A DNA stretch of 64,000 nt from Flavobacteriales bacterium (GCA_018335925.1 JAGXRF010000064.1:62001-126000), one strand, 5' to 3'; counted from the stretch's first letter, positions 29,131-38,640 are shown. Made by a program: numbers and translations. The notes: generated by a model from the letters alone, not told the origin.

Positions 29131-29913
29131 TTAAGAAATACTTTGAAACAAAGCATCCATTTTTTCTTTTTCTTCTCTAGCCAACACGTTGTCAACCAAA
29201 ATTCTACCACTGTGCTCATCAATTAAAATTTTCTTACGAGCAGCAATTTCTACTTGGGTTTGAGGTGGAATGGTAAAGAATGATCCGTTTGCAGCTCCTC
29301 TTTCGATAGACACTACTGCCAATCCATTTCGAACGCTACTTCTGATTCTTTTGTATGCATTTAACAACCTCTCTTCAATTTTCTCTGCATATTCTGCTGA
29401 CTTGGCTACCAAAAAGTCTTCTTCTTTTTGGGTTTCAGCCATGATATTGTCTAACTCAGCTTTTTTGTGGGTTAAATGCTCTTTCTTTTGGTCTAAAGTT
29501 TCTTTAGTTTTCGCAATTTGGTCTTTTTTAAATTCAGAAGAAGCTTTTGCTTCTTTGATTTTCTTTTCTGCCAATTGGATTTCAAGTTCTTGGAATTCTA
29601 CTTCTTTGGTTAAAGAGTTGAATTCTCTGTTATTGCGAACATTTTTTTGTTGCTCGTTGTATTTTTTAATCAATTCTTTGTGGTCCTCAATAGCATTTTT
29701 ACGCGATTTGATTTCCTCATCAATGTTAGACAAGTCGTTTTGCATTTTTTCTAACCTCGATTCTAATCCAGCAACTTCGTCTTCTAAGTCTCTAACTTCT
29801 AACGGAAGTTCTCCTCTTACATTTCTAATTTCGTCAATTTTGGAATCAATAAGTTGTAAATCATACAGTGCTCTTAACTTTTCTTCTACACTGATTTCTA
29901 AGGTATTTGCCAT
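29131..29913 (-). CDS. Zinc-ribbon/DUF164-family coiled-coil protein (CdsZ-like) lacking the metal-binding cysteines
   Basis: Long coiled coil then ERGAANGSFFTIPPQTQVEIAARKKILIDEHSGRILVD, alignable to the C4 zinc-ribbon family; no Cys in the translation. Confidence 0.8.
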   Translation of the reverse strand: MANTLEISVEEKLRALYDLQLIDSKIDEIRNVRGELPLEVRDLEDEVAGLESRLEKMQNDLSNIDEEIKSRKNAIEDHKELIKKYNEQQKNVRNNREFNSLTKEVEFQELEIQLAEKKIKEAKASSEFKKDQIAKTKETLDQKKEHLTHKKAELDNIMAETQKEEDFLVAKSAEYAEKIEERLLNAYKRIRSSVRNGLAVVSIERGAANGSFFTIPPQTQVEIAARKKILIDEHSGRILVDNVLAREEKEKMDALFQSIS

Positions 29914-29916
29914 ATG

Positions 29917-31011
29917 CTAATAATACTTTACAGGATTGGTATTTATTTCGGATAAAATGATGGCAAAATTAGTGAATTTTTTCTTTAAAAAATCAACCAT
30001 ATAATTTTTTGTAAATATCTCACTTTCATAGTGTCCGATATCTAATAACAAGATTTGATTTTCTGCTTGATAAAAATCGTGGTATTTTAAGTCTGCAGTA
30101 ACCAACACATCGGCTCCTTTTGCTTTAGCCGCTTGGATGGCAAAAGCCCCAGAGCCACCTAAAACTGCAACTTTTTGAATGGTTTCTTGGTGTATTTTTG
30201 AATGTTTGATAACACTTGCCGAAAAGGTGTTTTTTACCAATTTTAAGAACTCTTTGGTTGGCATTGCTTTTTCAAAACTCCCGATTTTACCCAAGCCAGT
30301 GGTATTTAATTCGTTTTGTAATTGGTAAATTTCGTAGGCTACTTCTTCGTAAACATGGTTCTCAAACAATGCTTGTAGCACTTGCCTTTCTAAATACTTT
30401 TCAAAAGTGACTTCAATTTTGACTTCTTTTGCTGTTTCTCTCACAAACTTTTGTCCGATTACCGGATTACTCCATTCGTTTCCTTTGTAGGTGCCAACAC
30501 CTTCAGAAGTAAAGCTACACTCGATATAATTACCTATGCTACCAGCTCCAGCGGCAAATAATGCTTGCATTAGTTTGTCTTTATTTTCTGGAATGGTAAA
30601 AGTGATTAATTTATATATAAACTGTTTTTTGGGAATTAATATTTTGGATTGTTCGATGCCCAATGCTTTTAACATGATATCGTTTACCCCTAAAAAATGA
30701 TTGTCTAAGGCTGTGTGAACCGCATAAATGGCAATATCGTTTTTGATGGCTTTAAGTATGCTTCTTTCTACATAATTTTTACCTGTTAGCTTTTTAATTC
30801 CCTGAAACCAAATTGGGTGAAAACACACCACCAAATTGCATTTTTTTTGGATGGCCTCGTCTATCACTTCTTCCAATGCATCATGACAAACCAATATGCC
30901 TGAAATTTCCATTTCGGTATTGCCAACCAATAAGCCTACATTATCAAAATCTTCTGCAGTTGCCAAAGGAGCCAAAACATCTAATTCCGGTAAAATTTCT
31001 TTTAAATACAT
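29917..31011 (-). CDS. Nif3-like dinuclear metal center hexameric protein
   Basis: FDNVGLLVG, VVCFHPIWFQG, YAVHTALDN, LLDIGHYESE. Confidence 0.93.
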   Translation of the reverse strand: MYLKEILPELDVLAPLATAEDFDNVGLLVGNTEMEISGILVCHDALEEVIDEAIQKKCNLVVCFHPIWFQGIKKLTGKNYVERSILKAIKNDIAIYAVHTALDNHFLGVNDIMLKALGIEQSKILIPKKQFIYKLITFTIPENKDKLMQALFAAGAGSIGNYIECSFTSEGVGTYKGNEWSNPVIGQKFVRETAKEVKIEVTFEKYLERQVLQALFENHVYEEVAYEIYQLQNELNTTGLGKIGSFEKAMPTKEFLKLVKNTFSASVIKHSKIHQETIQKVAVLGGSGAFAIQAAKAKGADVLVTADLKYHDFYQAENQILLLDIGHYESEIFTKNYMVDFLKKKFTNFAIILSEINTNPVKYY

Positions 31012-31109
31012 GTGTTTGATTTTAGGTGTATAAAAATACGCATTTGAACCAAACAAATACCAAACTGCAATTTTGTCTCTACTTTACTACATATCAATAC
31101 ATTAATCTG

Positions 31110-31150
31110 AAAAATTGTCGCAGTTCAACAAAGAAATTATGACAATTTTT
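31110..31150. promoter_or_regulatory. Inverted repeat upstream of hsp20, candidate regulator-binding site
   Basis: AAAAATTGTC (31110-31119) and GACAATTTTT (31141-31150): perfect 10-bp arms, 21-nt spacer. Confidence 0.45.
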
Positions 31151-31224
31151 CCAACAAATTGCTTTGGTATTTCATTTGTTTAATACCAATCAAAAATGAT
31201 TGTTTAACTTAAATTATAAGAGAT

Positions 31225-31662
31225 ATGACACTAATCAAAAGAAACCCTGCTTTGAACTTTCCAAGCATTTTTGAAGAGTTCTTAAAACCAGATTTTTTTG
31301 GTGGTATGCAAAATTTTACCGGCAATGTTCCTGCGGTAAATATTTTGGAAAATGATACTAATTTTATGGTAGAATTGGCTGCTCCAGGTTTGAAAAAAGA
31401 AGATTTTGAGGTAGAGGTAGACCAACAAATATTAACCATTTCGGCTGAAGTAAAAAATGAAGTTAACGAAACTTCGGAAAACGGAAAATACTCCAGAAGA
31501 GAATTCAGCTACCAATCTTTTAAAAGATCTTTTAACTTACCTGAAACCGTGAATGAAGAGCAAATAGCAGCTACTTACGAAAACGGGGTTTTAAAAGTTA
31601 TGCTTCCTAAAAAAGAGGAAGTATTGCCAAAACCAAAAAAATTAATTTCTATTGAAGGATAA
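31225..31662 (+). CDS. Hsp20/alpha-crystallin family small heat shock protein
   Basis: ACD: PAVNILENDTNFMVELAAPGLKKEDFEVEVDQQILTISAE...YENGVLKVMLPKKE. Confidence 0.95.
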   Translation: MTLIKRNPALNFPSIFEEFLKPDFFGGMQNFTGNVPAVNILENDTNFMVELAAPGLKKEDFEVEVDQQILTISAEVKNEVNETSENGKYSRREFSYQSFKRSFNLPETVNEEQIAATYENGVLKVMLPKKEEVLPKPKKLISIEG

Positions 31663-31668
31663 TGAACC

Positions 31669-31703
31669 AATGCCCGAACTTTTAAATTCGGGCATTTTTT
31701 TTA
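31669..31703. terminator. Terminator shared by convergent hsp20 and Omp85-like genes
   Basis: AATGCCCGAA-cttttaaa-TTCGGGCATTTTTTTT. Confidence 0.8.
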
Positions 31704-33152
31704 AAATATGTGACCAAACCCAAAAAAGAACTGACTTCCTTCGCGGCTAACTGCATAATCCATTCGTAGGATGGTGGATTGGTTCCAAGCAATTCTACCA
31801 CCAACTCCGGGAGCTCCTTTCCACAATTTCCAATCAACTTGCGATGGACTATCCCAGGCATTTCCGAAGTCGTAAAATGCGGTTGCCCCAAGATTGATAT
31901 GTTGGTTCCAGAATTTAAAGTCGTAAAATCTGCCTCGTAATTCTAAATTAACCAATGCAACAGTTGGTGCCAAAAAGCGTGCTTCGCGATAGCCACGAAT
32001 TGAACGGGCTCCTCCTAAAACCATGATGCCTCCAGCTTCTGCTTGGCTGGACAAATCCCACATTTCGATAAAATTAATATTTGGTCCAAAAATGTGTCCG
32101 AAACCTGCTAACCCGGCAAAAGTTAACCTCCTTTTGTTGTTTCTCCATCGAGCCAAGGTATGGATGTAGTGTCCTTGCAGCATGAATTTATTAAAGTTAA
32201 AATCAGACCCTAACCATGGGGCGGAATATTCGTGGCTATATTGCAGGAAAACACCTTCGGATGGATCGGGTTCGTAATCGCGAGTATCGTAAATGATGGC
32301 TCCAGCCAACATACTTGTAAATAAAAAGCGGTTGTTGTTATTAAAGCCACTTAAATTAAATCGATTCCAAACTCCTGCTGCAATTTGCTCATCCACCATG
32401 GTTGGATTGCTGATGGCTTCTACTTTGTTTTCGTAAACATCAAAAGCTTCCTCTGCAATTTTCCCGTTATACGACTCAAAAGAGGTAAACAAAGCTTCGT
32501 AACCAAACATCAATCGCAACTTACCTCCCATCAATACTCGTTCTCCTAACAAGTTGAATAATTTTTCACGTTGTTGGATGTGGTGGTAGTGAAAATCGGT
32601 ATAATATTGGTTATCAGCCCCTAACTCGGCAATTACCAAATTATTTTCATAGTCCTTAACCTTATTAAATGTTTTGATGCCACCGTTCCTTTTGTCTCTA
32701 AAAGTCAATTGTTGGTTGGCAAACCTTCCAATTCCCCAATATTGTGCATTAGGATCTTCCCAAAAAACCACATCTGCTCTTAACCTCCAAGGAGAATTAA
32801 ATATATAGGGAGCATCATAATTCATGGCATATCGAATTCTTCCGTTTTGGAAAATAAACAACTCGGTATTTAACCTATGACGATAAGGAGTATATTCAAA
32901 AAACGGATCGTCTTTGGTTTTATTGATAAATAAATTGATGTTTCCTCCATAGCCAATTCCTCTAATAGGGTCTACCTCTACCCTAGGAACACCGGTTAAA
33001 AAAGTTCCTTCTTTCTTGTCTTCCAACTCAAATGCAGGCATTTTTTTGGATTCGTGGATATAGAATGGCAAGATTTTTTTGCTTGTAGTATCTACTTGTG
33101 CATTAATCGAACATAACATTAACATCGCAATTGCTAAATCCCATCGTTTCAT
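31701..33152 (-). CDS. Omp85/BamA-superfamily outer membrane protein lacking obvious POTRA domains
   Basis: Signal peptide; beta-barrel-like; GGARSIRGYREARF (Omp85 L6 motif); C-terminal SQFFFGFGHIF. Confidence 0.82.
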   Translation of the reverse strand: MKRWDLAIAMLMLCSINAQVDTTSKKILPFYIHESKKMPAFELEDKKEGTFLTGVPRVEVDPIRGIGYGGNINLFINKTKDDPFFEYTPYRHRLNTELFIFQNGRIRYAMNYDAPYIFNSPWRLRADVVFWEDPNAQYWGIGRFANQQLTFRDKRNGGIKTFNKVKDYENNLVIAELGADNQYYTDFHYHHIQQREKLFNLLGERVLMGGKLRLMFGYEALFTSFESYNGKIAEEAFDVYENKVEAISNPTMVDEQIAAGVWNRFNLSGFNNNNRFLFTSMLAGAIIYDTRDYEPDPSEGVFLQYSHEYSAPWLGSDFNFNKFMLQGHYIHTLARWRNNKRRLTFAGLAGFGHIFGPNINFIEMWDLSSQAEAGGIMVLGGARSIRGYREARFLAPTVALVNLELRGRFYDFKFWNQHINLGATAFYDFGNAWDSPSQVDWKLWKGAPGVGGRIAWNQSTILRMDYAVSREGSQFFFGFGHIF

Positions 33153-33228
33153 AATACTTATTTTTAATAAACGATGCAAAAGTATCTTCGAATATAGTTA
33201 GATGAAAAAAATTGGAATTAGAAAAACA

Positions 33229-34581
33229 TTAGAATTTAAATTCCCAATCAATGAAAAGCGTTTCGTTTTGTACCAATGTATGGATGTTTGCCGAATGGAT
33301 TTGTGCAATAGATTGAACGATTGCCATGCCTAAACCATAACCGGATTTTTGGTAGGAAGTTTTGGTAAAGGCATTCCACCAGTCGGGATTCCAAACAAAT
33401 TCTGAGGCAACTTTATTGCTAAAAGTAATGATTAATCCTTGTTTTTCAAATGTTACTTTTATTTGAACATTACCATCAACTCCGTATTTACAGGCATTTT
33501 CTAATAAATTTCTGAAAGCTGCGGTAAGTAAATACTTATTTCCGTTAATCTCCGGAATTTCCTCGTTTTCGGATAAATGTAGTTGGATATTTTTTTGAGG
33601 ATATTGTTTTTGTACCTCTTGAACAGCATCCAATAAACACAACACCGGTTCCACTTTTTCAAAGTGTATTTGGCTTACATCAGTTTGGGCTTTGGCATAA
33701 TCTAACATACTCTGAATGAGATGCAGCAACTGATGGATATCATTGGTAATTTTAGGTAAAGATGTTTTAATTTCTGCGAACGATTCAGGCTGTTTTAACA
33801 ACCACTCTACTTCGGATTTCACTGTAAATAACGGAGTCCTAAGCTCGTGAGCCAAATAAGAAAAGGTGTTTTTTTGTAAGGAAAATGCTTGCTCTAATCT
33901 TTGCAACAAATCGTTGATAGTAGTAATCAATTGCCCCAGTTCGTTATTGGGTATGGGATTTGGAATTCTTTCATGTAAATTTTTTGCAGAAATTTCTGTG
34001 GTTTTTGATTGTATGTACTGAACCGGCTGCAATAGTTTGGTAGAAAAATAACTTCCAATCCAAAACAAAAAAACCAATGATATTACACAAAAAGCCAAAA
34101 TATATTTCCAAAGCGATTGAAGCTCTTGATAGCCTGAAACATCTATAGCTGCTGCGGTAACAATCAAATTTCTGTTTGAAGAAGACAAATACATGCCGAT
34201 CACTTGGTAATCGTTTAAATAAAATTGGATTGACTTTTCCGATTGAATTTGTTGCAATAACTGTTTGGTTTCCTTTACATAATCCAACGTAACATCGTCA
34301 TGATACAAAAGTTGAAAATTATTATCGTAAATGGCTACCTCTACTTCTGGTATAGTTTTCCGATTATTCTGGTAAATGGTTTGGAGTATTTCCGGACTTA
34401 CTTTACCATCTAAAAACAAATTTGCTTTGGTAATAGCCTCTTTTTGGAGGTTTTCAAAAAAATATTTTTCTCGTTGATTGGATGCTGTTTGAAACACAAA
34501 CCATGCAAAAAACAAAAGGATACACAAAGTACTAGCAACAAAATAAAAAGTAAGTTTGGTTTTAATTTTCATTGCTATCAC
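33229..34581 (-). CDS. HAMP-domain sensor histidine kinase
   Basis: Two TM segments, HAMP, FSYLAHELRTPLF, NLLENACKYG, GYGLGMAIV. Confidence 0.93.
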   Translation of the reverse strand: MIAMKIKTKLTFYFVASTLCILLFFAWFVFQTASNQREKYFFENLQKEAITKANLFLDGKVSPEILQTIYQNNRKTIPEVEVAIYDNNFQLLYHDDVTLDYVKETKQLLQQIQSEKSIQFYLNDYQVIGMYLSSSNRNLIVTAAAIDVSGYQELQSLWKYILAFCVISLVFLFWIGSYFSTKLLQPVQYIQSKTTEISAKNLHERIPNPIPNNELGQLITTINDLLQRLEQAFSLQKNTFSYLAHELRTPLFTVKSEVEWLLKQPESFAEIKTSLPKITNDIHQLLHLIQSMLDYAKAQTDVSQIHFEKVEPVLCLLDAVQEVQKQYPQKNIQLHLSENEEIPEINGNKYLLTAAFRNLLENACKYGVDGNVQIKVTFEKQGLIITFSNKVASEFVWNPDWWNAFTKTSYQKSGYGLGMAIVQSIAQIHSANIHTLVQNETLFIDWEFKF

Positions 34582-35266
34582 ACTTTAGTACATAGCCAAT
34601 ACCGGGTTTGGTATGTAATAGTTTCATCGAAAAATTTTTGTCTATTTTTTTTCTAAGATAGTTAATGTACACATCCACAAAATTGGTTCCGGTATCAAAA
34701 TTGGTTTGCCAAACTTTTTCTGCCAACTCTTTCTTACTGATTACTTTTCCAGGATGCATTAAAAAGTATTCCAACAAATTGCTTTCTTTAGGAGTTAAAG
34801 AAATTTTTATCGACCCTCGCTGTACTTCTTTATTCAAGGCATCATACACCAAATCGGCACATTTTAGCAAAGTTTGTTTGCCGGGTGCTATGATTTGGTA
34901 ACGCTTTAAAATTGCATGAATTCGAGCAATTAATTCTTTCATTTCAAAAGGCTTTACCAAATAGTCGTCTGCACCTGCATCAAAACCTTTTAACTTTTCA
35001 TCGGTATTGCCCAAAGCTGTTAGCATCAAAATTGGTAAATCGGGTTTATGAAGTTTTACATTTTTGCATAACTCCGTGCCATTTTGGTCAGGTAAAAGTA
35101 AATCTGAAATCATCAACTCAACAGGCTCACTTAAGGCTATTTTCTTTGCCTCTTTTGCATTGTATGCAATGATGACTTCAAACATTGCTTCTTGAAGTTC
35201 TCTTTGAAGTAAATCTGCAACCCGAAGGTCATCTTCTACCACTAAAATTTTTGGCAATGATTGCAT
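34562..35266 (-). CDS. OmpR-family response regulator
   Basis: KILVVEDDLRVADLL, DYLVKPFEMKELIARI, C-terminal winged helix. Confidence 0.95.
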   Translation of the reverse strand: MQSLPKILVVEDDLRVADLLQRELQEAMFEVIIAYNAKEAKKIALSEPVELMISDLLLPDQNGTELCKNVKLHKPDLPILMLTALGNTDEKLKGFDAGADDYLVKPFEMKELIARIHAILKRYQIIAPGKQTLLKCADLVYDALNKEVQRGSIKISLTPKESNLLEYFLMHPGKVISKKELAEKVWQTNFDTGTNFVDVYINYLRKKIDKNFSMKLLHTKPGIGYVLKCDSNEN

Positions 35267-35300
35267 TTGTTTGAAAAATTATTTTCAAAAATAACAATTC

Positions 35301-36059
35301 TTATTGCAACCACTCTTTGAATTCATTAACACGCTCTCTGCTTACTATCAAATCTTCTGGAAAAGGTTTTTTTAAAACTACTTTTAAACGCGAATTGGTG
35401 TACGCAATAATATCTTGAATTTCAGAAAGATGCACGATGCAACTCCGGTTGATTCGAAAAAACAATTGTGGGTCTAACATTTGTTCTAACTGCTCTAAAG
35501 TGTTTTCAAGTAAATAATTTCTTCCTTCTAAAGTTTGCAAATAGGTGGCTTTGTTTTCGCTGTAAAAGCATTGGATTTGCTCAATCGGAAAAATCTTCAA
35601 ATGCTCTCCTACTTTTATGGTAAATCGTTTCTTGTACGAAACTGAATCCGTTTTTGGCATTAATAATTGTTGCAGTTGTGCCAAAGGAATGGTGGAAGAT
35701 TTAGCATGATTCTTTTCAAATTTTTCCATTGCTTTTTGCAACTCATCCTCATCAATTGGTTTTAACAAATAATCGATGCTGTTTAATTTAAATGCTTTTA
35801 ATGCATACTCATCATAAGCAGTGGTAAAAATAATGGCACTTTGCAGCGTTACATGTTCAAAAATTTCAAACGAAAGCCCGTCTGATAACTGAATGTCGAG
35901 TAAAATCAAATCCGGATGTGGATTTTTTGTAAGCCATTCAATGGCAGATTCTACAGAATGCAATAAAGTAGCTATTTCATAGCCTAATTTTTGCATTTTT
36001 CGTTGTAGCAATCGGGCTGCTGGTTTTTCGTCTTCAATAATAAGGATGTTCCAATTCAT
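35301..36059 (-). CDS. LytTR-family response regulator
   Basis: REC (DLILLDIQLSDG, YLLKPIDEDEL) plus LytTR (FFRINRSCIVHLSEIQDI). Confidence 0.95.
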   Translation of the reverse strand: MNWNILIIEDEKPAARLLQRKMQKLGYEIATLLHSVESAIEWLTKNPHPDLILLDIQLSDGLSFEIFEHVTLQSAIIFTTAYDEYALKAFKLNSIDYLLKPIDEDELQKAMEKFEKNHAKSSTIPLAQLQQLLMPKTDSVSYKKRFTIKVGEHLKIFPIEQIQCFYSENKATYLQTLEGRNYLLENTLEQLEQMLDPQLFFRINRSCIVHLSEIQDIIAYTNSRLKVVLKKPFPEDLIVSRERVNEFKEWLQ

Positions 36060-36068
36060 CTTGATCGT

Positions 36069-36392
36069 TTAATTCCAGGTTTGATTTTTGGCTTTTTCCT
36101 TCTCCATGATTTCTTTTATTTTTCTGTCTTCCCAGTCTTTGGTTAAAAAATTCCCGAAACCAAAAACGGAAATTCCGTGAAAAAACAAACCAATTCCCCA
36201 AAAGAACAATGTGTTGTAATTTTGCCAGTCAGATAAATTGGTGTTATCAAAATCATTGAAAATTTTTACAGATAACAAAAATGCATTTATTACTATATAA
36301 ATCAATAGATGCGTATAAAATCCTTTAATTTTTTGTACTCGCTTTTGAGCTCTTTCATAGCTATCTTGATTAAAGTCTTGTTTTATTTCCAT
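36069..36392 (-). CDS. 2TM domain-containing protein
   Basis: ERAQKRVQKIKGFYTHLLIYIVINAFLL...FFWGIGLFFHGISVFGFGNFLTKDWEDRKIKEIMEKEK. Start corrected to 36392. Confidence 0.88.
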   Translation of the reverse strand: MEIKQDFNQDSYERAQKRVQKIKGFYTHLLIYIVINAFLLSVKIFNDFDNTNLSDWQNYNTLFFWGIGLFFHGISVFGFGNFLTKDWEDRKIKEIMEKEKAKNQTWN

Positions 36393-36504
36393 GTTTTTAA
36401 TGTTAGTTGTAGTTAAAATGATGTTCTTCTCAGATGATTTTCTTCTAATTGACACTTGTTTAGTTAAAAATTAAAGGTCATTTCCTATAAATCATGTCTT
36501 CACT

Positions 36505-37860
36505 TTATCCCCATTTTTGTTGCTTTTCCTTTTCCATCAATTCCTTGATTTTTTTCTCTTCCCATGTTTGTGCATAGCCAAAGGTTTGCAATGCATGCAT
36601 TGCCAAGCCTAATCCCCATCCAAGCATTGGAAAAAAGAACCATTTAAACTCCCAATAGGTTTGGTAATTGATAAAGATTAACAACGGAATTACTAGACAA
36701 TACGAAAATAGGTTTCCGTAAAATCCTTTTAAGTCTTCTACTCGTTTTTTTGCTTTTAAATACAATTCTTGATTGGTTGGTTGATTGGTTTCCATAGGTT
36801 GTAATTGTTTAGTTAATATTGGTAAATAAATGTTGAAATGTTGGTTGGTGGTTTCAACCACTACTTTTCGTTGGGTTAATAAATCATATCGTTGTACTAT
36901 GTTGGATATTCCTACACCTTTTCGGTTAGATAAACTTTCCTTTTTTTGAAGATTGTTTCTAACCAACAACTGGTCGTTAGCTATAATAATTTCAATTTTT
37001 AAAGGCTTTTGTTCGCTTGCTAAATTGTGTTTAATACAATTTTCTAGTAATAACTGCAAACTCAATGGCACCACTTTTCCGGGGTAATCTTCTGGAATTT
37101 CAGGTAAATGAAACTCAATGCTATTTTCAAATCGCATTTGCAATAATTTCATATAAGTTACTGCAAAATCTAATTCTTCTTTTAACGATACCAACTCTTT
37201 GTCTTTCTGATCCAACACATATCGGTAAACTTTTGAAAGTGAAGTGGTAAATCGTTGTGCCATGTCTGGATTTTCCTCTATCAATGAACTCAATACATTT
37301 AGGCTATTGAATAAAAAATGAGGATCAATTTGGTTTTTCAGGCTTTCTAATTGTGCAGTGGCACTACTGGCTATGATTTTTTGCTCTACTACCTTTTTTT
37401 CTTGACTGCTTTTGTAAAAATAAATTACATGAAACACCAACGAAACAATCATAGTAATAATCAAAGTCACCACATAATGACCAACGTTTTCTGAGGCAAT
37501 AAACGCTTGAAAGGTTTTTTGCCCAACTACCATTCCTAAAAATACTCTAATAAAAAAGACTCCAATGATAGTAAAAAACACACTGCCAAAAAATCCAACT
37601 GCCAATCGAAACTTTTGTAGTTTTTGGTGTTTACTCCATGCAAATTTTCTGTTTAAATAATCAAAATAAACACTATTGATGGCAGTTAAAACTACTCCAT
37701 ACAATAAATAATGTAAAACTTCTATCAACAAAGAGCGGTTAAAAACAACCATTCTGCCAAAAAAATATTCCAAAGAAATTGCAGTGAAAAATATCACGAT
37801 AGCTACTACTATCCCTTTGATAAATATTTGAATCAAATATGCTAATAGGTTTGTTTTCAT
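36505..37860 (-). CDS. LytS/YehU-type sensor histidine kinase with C-terminal 2TM domain
   Basis: His_kinase LKNQIDPHFLFNSLNVLSSLI, HATPase LLLENCIKHNL / GVGISNIVQRY, then LYLKAKKRVEDLKGFYGNLFSYCLVIP...GWGLGLAMHALQTFGYAQTWEEKKIKELMEKEK. Confidence 0.92.
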   Translation of the reverse strand: MKTNLLAYLIQIFIKGIVVAIVIFFTAISLEYFFGRMVVFNRSLLIEVLHYLLYGVVLTAINSVYFDYLNRKFAWSKHQKLQKFRLAVGFFGSVFFTIIGVFFIRVFLGMVVGQKTFQAFIASENVGHYVVTLIITMIVSLVFHVIYFYKSSQEKKVVEQKIIASSATAQLESLKNQIDPHFLFNSLNVLSSLIEENPDMAQRFTTSLSKVYRYVLDQKDKELVSLKEELDFAVTYMKLLQMRFENSIEFHLPEIPEDYPGKVVPLSLQLLLENCIKHNLASEQKPLKIEIIIANDQLLVRNNLQKKESLSNRKGVGISNIVQRYDLLTQRKVVVETTNQHFNIYLPILTKQLQPMETNQPTNQELYLKAKKRVEDLKGFYGNLFSYCLVIPLLIFINYQTYWEFKWFFFPMLGWGLGLAMHALQTFGYAQTWEEKKIKELMEKEKQQKWG

Positions 37861-37883
37861 GGTTAAATGTTTTAAAACTTCTA

Positions 37884-38510
37884 TTACTTACAATTGGCTG
37901 CAATAAATTCGAGTGCTTCCAATTTTCCCCAATTTGGATGGATGTTGCTTTTTGGTTTAAAGTTATCAAAAAGTTGTATGCTTTTTTGTATTTGTTCACA
38001 CATTGGTTTGGTGCTCATCCCTAAAAACTTGGCAGAACCCAATTCAAATTGAGCTCTTTTAAAGTAAACTCTCGGATTATTTGGTTCTAATTTCTCGGCT
38101 TTTCCATACCAAGCAATAATTTCTGGTGATAAACTTTGTCCGTTTACCATCGGATCATACACCACCCATGCAGTTAAAACCATCGCTTTTATTACCATCA
38201 CTTCTACTTCATTTGGTGCTAATTTAAAGGCCAAATCACTTGCTTTCTCAGCATTCTTTAAATGGTTTTCCATTAATAACTTGTTTTGGCTATTTTTAAA
38301 AGCCTCTGTTACGTGGATTACTCCTAAGTAATAGCTAGGCAACCAATCCTGATGTTCTGAAACAACAATGGCTTCTAACAACTTTACCGCTTCTGAAATT
38401 TTGTTTTCTTCCCACATATTCAATGCCTTTTGCAAGTCTGTTTCCAGAGTATTTTGTGCAATTAATCCGGAACAAAACATCCATACGAAATACATAATTA
38501 ATCTGATCAT
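37884..38510 (-). CDS. Exported TPR-like protein, unknown function
   Basis: Signal peptide; helical repeats (KALNMWEENKISEAVKLLEAIVVSEHQDWLPSYYLGVIHVTEA). Confidence 0.6.
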   Translation of the reverse strand: MIRLIMYFVWMFCSGLIAQNTLETDLQKALNMWEENKISEAVKLLEAIVVSEHQDWLPSYYLGVIHVTEAFKNSQNKLLMENHLKNAEKASDLAFKLAPNEVEVMVIKAMVLTAWVVYDPMVNGQSLSPEIIAWYGKAEKLEPNNPRVYFKRAQFELGSAKFLGMSTKPMCEQIQKSIQLFDNFKPKSNIHPNWGKLEALEFIAANCK

Positions 38511-38640
38511 TTTAAATAGTTTTATTGGTTTGATGAAGCAAAGATGTAGACTCCTACGCAGCGGTAAAATATTTTCTTACCGAGTTGTGGAATTAGATGG
38601 ATGAATTGTAATTGGTAAAAACTTTCGAGAAAAAAATATG

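Noticed and set aside
29270-29920. 216-aa plus-strand ORF opposite the CdsZ-like gene
   Set aside because: Ser/Asn/Phe-rich mirror of a Lys/Glu-rich coiled-coil gene. Such antisense ORFs arise from codon composition, and no domain is recognisable.
31110-31150. CIRCE/HrcA site upstream of hsp20
   Set aside because: The arms do not match the TTAGCACTC consensus, so it is reported only as an unassigned inverted repeat.
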